Source of the DNA: Steromphala cineraria
Lineage: Eukaryota; Mollusca; Gastropoda; Trochida; Trochidae
Assembly (NCBI GenBank): GCA_916613615.1
Contig: OU744731.1
Coordinates: 57,852,289 to 57,916,288, forward strand
DNA length: 64,000 nucleotides
Direction: 5' to 3'
Shown here: positions 35,227 through 45,464 of the stretch, piece after piece
How the letters are laid out: each line of letters opens with the position of its first letter
Numbering within the stretch: position 1 is the first letter of the stretch
Program-made: the position numbers and the translations under genes
The notes under the pieces: generated by a model
The model's database searches: none
Told to the model about the DNA's origin: nothing
Seen by the model: only the letters and a program-made list of their open reading frames with translations

Positions 35227-35413
35227 AACGGAAGGAAGGGGCAATAGCTCCATTGAGCATGCATGTAGTTTTGGGTTTTTTCGCAGCATACTGTGAGGCG
35301 ATCTTGGAATCGGGGGATATTTCTCCAAAAGCTGGACTCAGGTGATCAGCTGTAGCCAGAGGAAGATTGTGCTGGGCAATGAGATGAGCAATCTTCACCT
35401 CAGCAAGAATGAC
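35227..35413 (-). CDS. Isolated exon, hAT-like (ZBED/SCAND3-type) protein fragment
   Basis: The minus strand reads an exon between a TTCCAG acceptor and a GTAAGT donor. It translates to VILAEVKIAHLIAQHNLP, then ADHLSP, FPDSKI-like (SPDSKIAS), then KTTCMLNGAIAP. The block order 'EHN(I/L)P..ADHL...PDSKIA...KT' is familiar from hAT-derived proteins annotated in molluscs and vertebrates as SCAND3- or ZBED-like. No partner exon could be joined with confidence, so the gene is partial or broken. It may be a domesticated transposase or a dead insertion. Confidence 0.45.
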
Positions 35414-36390
35414 CTGGAAGATTTAGAAATTTATTACAACAATGACAATTATCTAGTTACTGCCATAACAATGATCACATTCAAATAGAATATTCAGCAA
35501 ATATGGGGATGAACAAAATTTAACTTAACATTCATGCTTTTCCAACAAAATGCAAGTTAAAATATGCTATATTTGGAATAGCACTTTTATAATGAATATT
35601 ATAATTTTCTGTAATACATGATTAAAAATACAAAAGTTTTAAAAAGTTATAAAAAACATAAAGAAACATTGATATACATATATACATATACACTCATTCA
35701 GCAAACTAGGGAAGACATCAAATGTGCTGTAATGAACCACAGAAGAAACTTGTTAAACAAGTTAAAAGTCTCAAATTAAACACATAACATACAATAGAAA
35801 AACACTGTCAACATCAACATAAGCAATCATAAAAATCATGATTTCTGTTAACATGTTCAATGTGAGACCATTTTCATGCTTTATCAAAATTTATTTATCA
35901 GATATTAAGTTATACACCTTAATAAATGAACATATTATTATCGGATTTTAAATTAAAAATCAATTATACTAATTATAAAATTCAAGGAAATATAGTGTTA
36001 CTATTCACGTTTTCTGTAAAATAATTCAAAACTATCGAAAAACATATCTAGATACAAATAAAACTTTTAAATAACATAAAGGCCTCTGTTGTCCACTGTA
36101 CAATAGACTATAATACAAATCACCATGTTAAGTTTGTGTTCGAATCATCTTCTTTTAATCATATGACAAACATACCTGTTCACTGGGAGTATTCTTTTCC
36201 ACAAAAGACGATAAACAAACAGTGATGCTAAATAAACATTCCCGTCCCAGTCAAAACATTTTATTTTAAGTGTGCCTATTAACAGCTGCAGGTTTGAAGC
36301 CTGAAGATCGACTGGGTTCGCACAATTTCACTCGATTCATTATGGACATTTATTATTTTTCGTCACGTGACTAGGCTCCGATGGAAAGGT

Positions 36391-36716
36391 CGCAGTAGTA
36401 TATGTAGTAGCCGTAGTAGTAGTAGCTACAGTAGTAGAAGCCGCAGTAGCAGTACTAGTCGTGGTAGTAGTAGCCGCAGTAGTAGCTGCAGTAGTAGTAG
36501 TAGCCGCAGTAGCAGTACTAGTCGTGGTAGTAGTAGCCGCGGTAGAAGCTGCAGTAGTAGAAGCCGCAGTAGCAGTACTAGTCGTGGTAGTAGTAGCCGC
36601 AGTAGTAGCTACAGTAGTAGAAGCCGCAGTAGCAGTACTAGTCGTGGTAGTAGTAGCCGCGGTAGAAGCTGCAGTAGTAGTAGTAGCCGCAGTAGTAGCT
36701 GCAGTAGTAGTAGAAG
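36391..36716. repeat. Trinucleotide tract 2 with 60-63-bp higher-order repeat
   Basis: About 325 bp of AGT/AGC/CGT triplets. Within it a block around CCGCAGTAGCAGTACTAGTC recurs at 36441, 36504, 36564 and 36624, a 60-63-bp period. The plus strand reads Ser/Arg or Val/Ala runs and the minus strand Thr/Ala runs, all of them composition artefacts. Tract 1 at 35097 uses the same triplets. Confidence 0.85.
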
Positions 36717-37058
36717 TAACATCATAAACAATCATAAAAATCATGATTTGTCACGTTCCTCCGTTTCTATAGAATTATACTCAACCTTCAAATTACAGGT
36801 TAGTTTCGTTTAATTATGAAATAATGCGTAAGGTTGAACTGGTACATGAAGTGTGACCCGTAACAGAATCGTGTATGCGAGCCTAAAGCATGCACACAAG
36901 TTTTATATTGACTTCGCAAGTGCACATAAGGAACCAAACCCGTCGTATAGTTATCGTACGTCTCTCCAGCAACTCAAGTAGATCTGGTTTTATTTTACAT
37001 TATCATAAGAACGAAGAACGTTTTGTTAATGTTTAAAAACATAATGCCAGTCAAGACC

Positions 37059-37251
37059 CATCTTCCTACGCAGAGCCTAAAAGGCCAGTTTCCAAACTGT
37101 CCTTTTATGCCTTGCTGCATAGCCTTGAGTTTTCTGTGCTTGCTCTCTACTCTATAGGGGCACTATAGCAGCACAGAAAAGTAAAGTCTCTGCAGCAAGG
37201 CATAAAATGACAGTTTGGAAACTGGCCTTTTAGGCTCTGCGTATGAAGATG
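37059..37251. mobile_element. 193-bp hairpin MITE, CATCTTC ends, perfect 9-bp TSD
   Basis: The element is almost wholly an inverted repeat: CATCTTCCTACGCAGAGCC on the left and the inverse of CATCTTCATACGCAGAGCC on the right, with arms of at least 60 bp. It is flanked by gtcaagacc at 37050-37058 and 37252-37260. Its first seven bases equal those of the 3495-4008 family, but the interior is unrelated. Confidence 0.93.
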
Positions 37252-37689
37252 GTCAAGACCATGTAACTATATGTTTTTCAGATATCAACTACAAATAGAA
37301 GAAGTGTAAGAAAGTTAATATTTTGCATTAAAGTATTCACATGAAGTATATATTTTAACATGGACAAACTGATTTCTCTCAGAACCTTTTTACTTGACGC
37401 CAATTGTGTATTCTAGAAACTTGCAAATTGAAAAACCACAAATCAAATTTACTTCTCCCTTTTGGCGCCAAATAACTATTGTGTACCAATTCAACAAATA
37501 AATGGTGGGTTCACTTAACAAAATCACCTTGGGATCATCTCTTGTGTCTGACTAATTGGTTTGTATACAACACACAGGGCGAGATCCCATGATACATGAT
37601 CGACTAATTGACATGCACTGAAACCCAGATGAAATGACCCTAAAACCTCCTGAGAGAATTAGCATGTGAACTGAAGGATACTAAACGTC

Positions 37690-37850
37690 TGAATCAATCG
37701 TTAGTTTATTGGGGTTCCCACCGCAGCCTGAACTATTGAACAGGTATACTGAATATCAGCAACTGTGGGAGGACTGACCCGTGAAGTCTGGGGTTAAACA
37801 CTAACTATTGTCTGTTTTTACTTCTGAACGGGTCGATGTGCGATTTTATT
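37690..37850 (+). repeat. Short dispersed repeat, relative at about 51343-51490
   Basis: The shared blocks are CGTTAGT, GACCCGTGAAGTC, GGTTAAACACT or GGTCAAGCACT, and ATT(G/A)TCTGT. The GACCCGTGAAG(G)TC(C) block is reminiscent of mollusc SINEs. No tRNA-type A and B boxes or tail were found, so the class is uncertain. Confidence 0.4.
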
Positions 37851-38756
37851 GGTCTGACTTATGTCAGGTCCTTCTGTGGCCTTTGTAATGCTCTCCAACA
37901 TATTTGAATGCCTACATGTATCAACGTTCCTCCATTAGGTAATCATTTTATACCGACGATAATGTGTGTGTGCCTTTGAATGTGGTCTTATTATGCTCCT
38001 ACTGTTATCTATCAATATTTGAATAATATGTTTCATGTATTTTACTCTGTAAATATAGTCTCTCATAACCCTCAACGGGTGGCTCGTATATGTGATTTTT
38101 ATGTATTTCATAATGTAAAAATGCACGAGATGAAAATTAGATAAACAATCGGTCTGTCTGTCATGTAGTGATTGTAAATGTGGCCGCGGTTATTCAACAC
38201 GAACACTTAGATATTGTATATGTTGAATTATACACAAACAGCTTTGTAGTTTTGTCTTCAAATTGAAATACGAATCAAAGTAATGTTGGCCTTCAGCGAC
38301 ATTGTTTAACCGAATGCTTACAAAACCATTCAAAGTCTGTTGTCAAACAAAAAGGAGGGGGGCTGATATTTGATAGCGTTACCCATTGTCATATAACATT
38401 GCTTTTATCATTATCATCAGTTTCTGTATGTTGGAAGATTTTTCTCCCTTAACTTACGAAAGGAATTACAATTGCTTTCGGTGTACGAATATATATCGTA
38501 TTATCAGTCTCTGAAATGAACACTTTAATTCTATTAATCGATCTGATTTTTCTCGTTTAAGGAAAGCAGCAAGTCTAAACCTTCTTGGTCACAATGTTGA
38601 ATCTGTAATCAATAGTTGTTGTCACCCTGACGTGAACTGTTTGTTAAACTTTGCCCTTCAATCTACCCAACAAAAGTGAGTGGAGATAGCAATTATGTTA
38701 TATGGTATGTACATCTCATTTCAATGTACAACCATTCTTCCTTATCTTGTAAGTAA

Positions 38757-39320
38757 TTATCCCCATTAAAATGGGTACCGTCAGTCAATTCGTCCGTCCG
38801 TTACACAAAGTACACTTTGTGTCCGGCTCATAACTTTGTAACTAATCAACCATTTCAATTCAAATTTGTCATGGAAATGAAGAAACATGTAATAATGTGT
38901 CATGAGTAACAATTTTGAAAAAATCGACATAAAATATTAGGATTTTGAAGGAAAAGTGGTAAATTTGTAAGAAATCTGTTACAAATCCTGTCCGGCTCAC
39001 AACTTCTTAACTAATCATCACATTTTGATCAAATTTGATATATGGATGCATAATCATGAAGGTGTGTCATGAAGAACAATTTTGAAAATATTTTTGTAAT
39101 ATTTTGACTTTTTTAGCAAAATATGGGGACTCTGTTAGAAAGCTGTTACAAGTCTTGTCCGGCTCACAACTTCTTAACTACTCATCACATTCTCATAAAA
39201 TTTGATATATAGATGCATAACCTTATGAAGGTCTGTCATGAAGAATAATTTTGAATTTTTGGGTGTAAAATTTTGACTTGTTTAGCAAAAAATGAGGACT
39301 CTGTTAGAAGATACATAATC
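38757..39320 (+). repeat. Helentron/pearl-like repeat D (three ~169-bp cores)
   Basis: After TTATCCCCATTAAAATGGG and CGTCCGTCCG, cores restart at about 38821, 38990 and 39159 with GTCCGGCTCA(T/C)AACTT. The layout is the same as repeats A-C, but the sequence is different. Confidence 0.6.
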
Positions 39321-41169
39321 ATATGAATGTGTGCAAAAGTCAACAATGTAAAACATTTTAAAAAAAATCTAAATATTGATGAAAAGTAACGACTTAGTAA
39401 AAACAGTTTCCATCATATGCTGGAAATTTTTTGTTATTTTGTGTGACAAGAATTAATCGGCAATATGATTAGGAAAACCTATAAATGATTTGCAATTTGC
39501 GGGGGATATAGCTCGACCATGTCAGCTGCTTGTTTGTTCTTTTTCCGTGTTTCATGTAGTCTTCTTGGGGAGTTCAGAATTTCTCTGTCATCACCCACAA
39601 GTGATTGTGAGAAGATATCTAAATAACAATCAAAGCACATGCATATGATGCCAATAATTGCATGATTCAATCATGAAAAAGAAATACATTTAAATAAATA
39701 TCAACAACTTCGTGGGAAATTGCTGTCAAGGGGTATTGCAAACATAATAGTTACTATGGTGTCGACTATTTTAACAATTGATACAGAACAGGACAAAAGT
39801 AATATTTGGTAATACAACATGAAAACTAATTAGTTTATGGAGAGAGATTTATTTCTCGTAAACCCTGCCATTTATAAGAGGTAATGTTCAGGACATTTTC
39901 ATTATTACTTACTCGCTTGTGAATTTTGGTTTCGAGAGGACAGGAAAGGTTACTAAATGAAGAATATTTTGACATTTGAGATACAACAGGACAAGGAGAT
40001 TAGAATAATTAGTTCAACAGAAGATTTACTTCTCTTCGACAAAGCAATTTATAAACAGTAATTTTCATTTTATGTGAATTTACATGTGTTACCTTGTACT
40101 CTAAGGAAGAATTGTTTTGCAGCGATTCTGTAAAATCAAAGCATCAACCATCAATAATTCAATTCAGGGATACATCAGATGTCAGTTGGAATGTATTGTT
40201 AGGTTTCGCTTCTTCACTTACTGATAGTGTGACGTAAACAGAAACATCAACTGGTTAAGTCTTTTCCTTTGATCTCACCTGCTAGACATTCAGCTCTTGG
40301 TCTGTTCAAACAATCTTAGAATGCACATGGTGTATCTGTATGTTGGATCTGAGTACCTGAAAGGAATGGTTTCTGTTACAAATTGTTGTTAGTTTTTTAG
40401 TTCACCAGACCTGAAAGGCCCTATTGGTTAATGCCATCTTTGTGTTTCTATATCCAGTAATAGTTTTATTTTTACATTAGAATAATTATATGAGCATGTG
40501 GTACCTGGGCATCACTGTACTGCATATGACATATTATATTTTATTATTTTATTGTATTTCTCGTTTATAACACATCACATTATTCGAACTTTGATTGAAT
40601 ATTTCCATACAAGACTTCGGAGAATAGCCCTCCAGCCCACTTAGAGTGTCTGAAAGAGTACAGCAAGACTGTTTGTTGAGTCTAGGTCTGTACTACACAT
40701 CTTTGTATCATATATAGTGAACTTTGTATTACTATTTATACATGGAATTGTTACTCTCCTGTATACCGGAATCCTTGCATAAAATAAACTTTGTCTGTCT
40801 GTCCGACTGTCTTTCTGTCTGTCTGAGTAGTATATCACAAACAATAACGTGCCACGTGCCGCAGCATGTGAAGGAAACCCCATCAACATTTCATGAGACA
40901 GCTGATGATCTGTGCGAAGTTAAGTGACACGGATAACATGGAGTCGACATGCACAGTGATGCATCTTAATGTACGGAGATTTTATAGTACCAGATGTGTC
41001 TATTTCCAGAGAGATCGAACATGCTCGCCGTGACACACGCATGTGTTAGGAGACCGAGGTCAGTCACCTCTGTTAATAGGATTAACAGGCAACCTGATAC
41101 CAACATTTGAAAGCATAATCTACTGGAGAATTCACTGACAGTTCTATTTGATTGATGTGATTTAAACAT
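39321..41169. other. No gene recognised; short repeat traces
   Basis: A fragment resembling the start of repeat A lies at about 40390-40440 (AGTTCACCAGACCTGAAAGG). A (TCTG)n run at about 40790-40830 follows AATAAACTTTG and may be the 3' tail of a dead retroelement. Other short frames are not supportable. Confidence 0.4.
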
Positions 41170-42070
41170 ATTTATTCAAGTGAAAGGATTGGGTACAAGT
41201 TATCCAACTTAGTGAAACCCTCTCCTATGTACAGTGCTTACATATAATATCGAAACATAATAATGCATGTTTATGTACATTAAAAATATCAAAAGATACA
41301 GGATCAAGGTATATACATATATACAAGAGTACAGACAAGGTCACAATCTGATTTTGGTACAAGATTAAAGAGAAAATGTTCCTAATTATCGAATCTTTTA
41401 GAGAGTGATATATATTTATGAACTTTTCGAAAAATCATAATATTTTCATTATAAGAAAGGTCTATGCGGCCATTTAATAATAAGTCATCATTTACAATTA
41501 CTCTACTATTAAATGCTTTGCTAATATTACAAAGCATTTGATATCTTATATTGGAATACCTAGTACATTCCATGAAATACTGATAAGTGTTTTCAAAATC
41601 AGCTTTGCAATTGCATCCCGGGTTGTCTACAAGTCCAATTTTATAAAGATCATCGTTTAATCTACTATTTGAGTATCTCAACTGAGTATGAATTATATTG
41701 GTTTTTCTTTTACCAAATGAGAAATACGCGGGTGCTTTAAACTTACGTTGTGATATATACGATTTGAAACTGTTAATGGAGTCAGCTTCTTTTATGTGCA
41801 TTGGAAAGTTATTCCAGAGTTGTGAACATGATGGGAAAAAATATTGCATGTAAAGAGATGTGCGTGCGTGGGACAGAGAGAGACCTCGCGAGTTTCTAAG
41901 GTTGTAATTGGTCTTAGTTTCAACAGCCCGGGGCATGAGATCACAAAGGTACGCTGGGGCATTGTTGTTGTATATTCTCTAAAATAAAGACATTTTGCGA
42001 TGACTTCTTCTATCTTTTAACAATCTGACAGTTCTATGATCAATAAATGAATTCTTATCCCCATGTCCAA
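41170..42070 (-). pseudogene. 5'-truncated LINE, C-terminal part of ORF2
   Basis: On the minus strand 41382-41936 reads 184 residues including NIIHTQLRYSNSRLNDDL and GCNCKADFENTYQYFMECTRY. That is the Cys/His-type tail seen at the end of non-LTR reverse transcriptase ORFs. Upstream, about 42056-41937, the frame continues (FIDHRTVRLLKDRRSHRK ... RIYNNNAPAYLCD) through one in-frame stop. Downstream to 41170 is a 3' UTR ending AATAAATATGTTTAAATC. The reverse transcriptase and endonuclease domains are absent. Confidence 0.75.
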
Positions 42071-43468
42071 TTTTTGAAAGTCCATAGTTCTGAACAATGA
42101 ATGATGCTCTTAATATATTAAAGATATATTTTGAAAAAAATTTCATCTAAACATAATTATTGAGTTATGATATAAGATAACAGTTTAAACATTTTGATAA
42201 GACCGGCTTGTCAATAGCTTATTTATTGATGAATATGATATGCATTTGATCATGAAATGAAAATGTACAAATTTAATACCAGTTTTTTGTTTAAAATATC
42301 ATTTGAAAGACTTATGTTACAATGTTTTTTGTCAACAACTTCAAATGAATTCATGAAACGCAAAAAGCATATTATATATTATTATTAAATTCAATCTGAT
42401 ACAGCTTTTGCCAACAGCTTATATGATTATGTGATGTGGAATAAAGATATATGTACCGCATACTTCCCAAAAACGATATTTACGATATTACTTTATAACA
42501 TCCGGACACATCAATTGATACATGTTTAGATATACATTCACGTGTGCTGAAGCACGACACATTAAACCAGAGATAAACCTATTTTTAGAAGCTCTGGAAC
42601 CGTGTTCCCTCAACGAATACAATTAGCCATCATCATCATCATAAATATAGCAAATGCCAATGTTACGAATAGATGTACAATGCTCATAATGCAGAAATTT
42701 AGATCAACAAATTTAATATTTGGTCATACTGTTGATCTAAGATTGACCAGTGTGAGAGGTCGTCCCAGTGACCTTTCGTATGCAAATAACGAATTCGCGA
42801 TTTGATCAATCAAATCAGACGTCACAAACAGTTCATAGTCCCTCATTCAATGTGTGAACGGAAGAAACATATGATAGCTTATGGCTTGTTCTCAATAACA
42901 GTGTCCATTTTGAAAAACAGATCTTGTTTTTGATACAGATAATAAAAATATCAGTAGGTTGGCTTTATTTTGGTTGTATGAAACATATATACATTTATGA
43001 TTGACAAAAAATCACTATTTTTTAAATTATTTGGATGGAAACGAAAGAACTTAGTACAAACGAGTTTAAGAGTTACCTCCCCTTGCAAGAAGATTTTCGT
43101 AAATATTGACATTTATCATGCTCTAACTTTGCGATTATTATTCGCCACGTTAGTATCTGTGCGATGTGCAATCATCACTTGTCATTGACAACTAGCAAAT
43201 ACGCTAATCATTTTAAAATTAAAATATATAATCTATTAATACATCCAAGCAGTCGGATTCTTCATCGAAATGGTCGCTCTGCTCCGCTCCGAATGTCAGA
43301 GCTCCGAACATCATCCATTTCAAAAGATGTGCTGCTGAGTTTTTTAAACTTCCAGCGAGCTAGGGCAACTGTTCTGATTGGCCGAGCGGCTGATTTCAGA
43401 GGTCAGCGGGATGACCCGCCTTACGGGCCAAACTTAGATCATCAGTATGACCAAATATAAAGGCATGT
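42071..43468. other. No gene recognised
   Basis: This is AT-rich sequence. The short frames near 42602-42805 and 43164-43460 have no motif. Confidence 0.4.
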
Positions 43469-44075
43469 TCCCGGTCTGCCTACATCCCATTCTGTCTACA
43501 CTGTTCAAACAACATGTTATGGTCTGGTGACTGGCTTTTCATGGATGAATAGTCATCCGCATACCTCTGAATTAATAATGGAACCTTCCATTCCTAGTAC
43601 CAATCTGCCTACAGTCAACCATTTTAAATAAAACAACAATATTGCATAGATACAACACTAGTTATTTATAAGACTGTTTCACATTGAAACTTTTCAATAC
43701 AACAATATTTCATTTTTCATTTTCATTTTGAAACATTTCTATTTCTATTTTACAGCTTTGTACAATGACAGAGTTACTGGAGTTTGACAAAGTGTCCAGC
43801 GGTATCCAGGAACTGAAGCACTGACCGTTTGCCGATTGCAAGTTGCTGCTTCAGTCGTTGCAGACACTGGGCTAGATTCCTGTAGATTTTTTTAATGAAC
43901 TAATCCTTCTACTCAGTCCACTTGTTTGGTTTATAGTAATTCTGTGTCTGACTCAAGGGTTACTTGGGTCTTATCCATTATCAATTTCGGGGTGTTAACT
44001 TATGTCCTAATCTGCCAACATATTTTTTGTAGGCAAATTGGGCTGTAGGCAGAATGGGATGTCGGCAGACCGGGA
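43469..44075. mobile_element. 607-bp TIR element, TCCCGGTCTGCC ends
   Basis: TCCCGGTCTGCCTACATCCC at the left end pairs with the inverse of TCCCGGTCTGCCGACATCCC at the right. The match extends to CATTCTG(T/C)CTAC. No transposase is present and no clear TSD was found, so the superfamily is unknown. Confidence 0.65.
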
Positions 44076-44425
44076 CTAAAACCGGGATAAAACCTGTTGA
44101 TCTAAATTTATTTAGATTGTATTATAACGGCTCCTCAGTTGCAAGAATGCATCCCTGAAGTATTTCACCATGGCCTCAAACTCCCATTTAGCAATATGGT
44201 ACTGCCGTCAAACTAGCTGTAATACATGAAGTTTTGAAATGATTAAATGATTAAAGCATACATTGGTGAAAATACCATCCATAAAAAATATCATTAATGA
44301 TTGAAGGCAATTAAATTAAGGATAAGTGGTCTTAAGTGCGCATATAGCTAGAATGACCATTCAAATCGAGCCTCACTTTATGTACCCTACAAACGCCATA
44401 AACCAAGGTGGATAATTCTTGAGCT

Positions 44426-45456
44426 GGTAGTACCCCAAAACCCCTACAACCCATTTCCCCTACAGCTTATAAAAACAAAGTTATGGTGCATTACACTCAC
44501 AGAGGTTCGAATCTCGGAGTGGACAGTATAGCACAAAATATTCAAAACCTGGACTTTTGCACACAATATATATATCGTTTTCATATGTTGAGATAAACCT
44601 ATATCTCAAATTTGAACAAAATCGGTCAAGAAATAAAGATTTTAGCGTAATCTCTACCTATTATATAGAATACACAAGGGAAGTCACTTCAGTCGCTAAA
44701 ACCTGATCGAAAACAGGACACATCGATTATTTTAACGTGCGGTGCAATTAGTACTAAATTTTATCGCAAAACTATGCACTGGAATCATAGATGAACCTTT
44801 TAACTTGCTGACTATCTCGCTCAATTGTTCGAATTCCATCCAACTTTTGACAACTCGCATTAACACCACACCTATCTTTGAACAAATGCCTGGCCTCTTC
44901 CTTCTTTCAGGGCAGCTCCAAACTTAAGCTGGGAAATCCTGGCTCGCTCTCCCTGCTCCACCTTCTTGATCACTTCCACAAACCTGTAAACATTTGGATG
45001 CCGATGTGAGAGCCCTCAGTTCAGTTGTTTGTGGAAACCTTCTAGGTTGTTGTTAGTTCTCGGACCTGTGGTAGAGTGATGGTTCCAAAGGGGCAGAGGG
45101 AAGCGGACCTCGTCGTCAACCCAGGTGGTCACGATGTAGTCATTGAAGCTATCAGCTCTTGGGTTTTCTGGTGAAGCGTCCATGGCGTCAACCCAGGTAT
45201 CCTGGATCTTGTTCTGGGGTAGAAGAGGCAAACCAGCTGCTCGTCTGATCAACTTTCGTACTTCAGGGTCATCTCGGTAGGTAGGTAGGTCTCGGTAGGT
45301 AAGTCCAAGGTCCTGAACCTGAAATCTTCTCCACTCATAATCACTTGTTAGGGCGAGTCTATTATGCCAGAAGGGTAACTCACTGTGTTGTTATAGCAAC
45401 CTGTAGGGGAGCTAGGTTGTAGGGGTAATGGGTCGTAAGTGTTTTGGGATATAACC
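44426..45456 (-). mobile_element. Decayed MULE-type transposon, 8-bp flanking repeat
   Basis: The left end GGTAGTACCCCAAAACCCCT pairs with the inverse of the right end (GGTTATATCCCAAAACACTT). The similarity runs about 40 bp through CCCATT.CCCCTACA. The 8-mer cttgagct flanks it on both sides (44418-44425, 45457-45464). It contains a Mutator-like transposase remnant on the minus strand. MULEs usually make 8-11-bp duplications, which fits. Confidence 0.75.
44873..45318 (-). pseudogene. MULE transposase remnant
   Basis: The minus-strand frame reads VQDLGLTYRDLP, then DPEVRKLIRRAAGLPLLP, FPLPLWN, RTNNNLEGFHKQLN, a stop (45018-45016), and then HPNVYRFVEVIKKVEQ. 'PLWN...RTNN..EG(W/F)H..(L/F)' followed by 'HPN.Y.F' is the C-terminal signature of FLYWCH/MULE-type transposases. 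The in-frame stop, a GGTAGGT-type local duplication and the loss of the catalytic domain show that it is dead. Confidence 0.75.
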
Positions 45457-45464
45457 CTTGAGCT

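Noticed and set aside
36340..36813. Open frames of 88-148 codons on both strands in the triplet tract, looking like Ser/Arg-rich or Thr/Ala-rich proteins
   Set aside because: All six frames are open because of the AGT/AGC composition. There is no conserved flanking domain and no splice structure.
44500..44530. tRNA-like B box (GGTTCGAATCTCG) suggesting a tRNA gene or SINE
   Set aside because: No A box at the right distance and no cloverleaf could be formed. It also sits inside the MULE relic.
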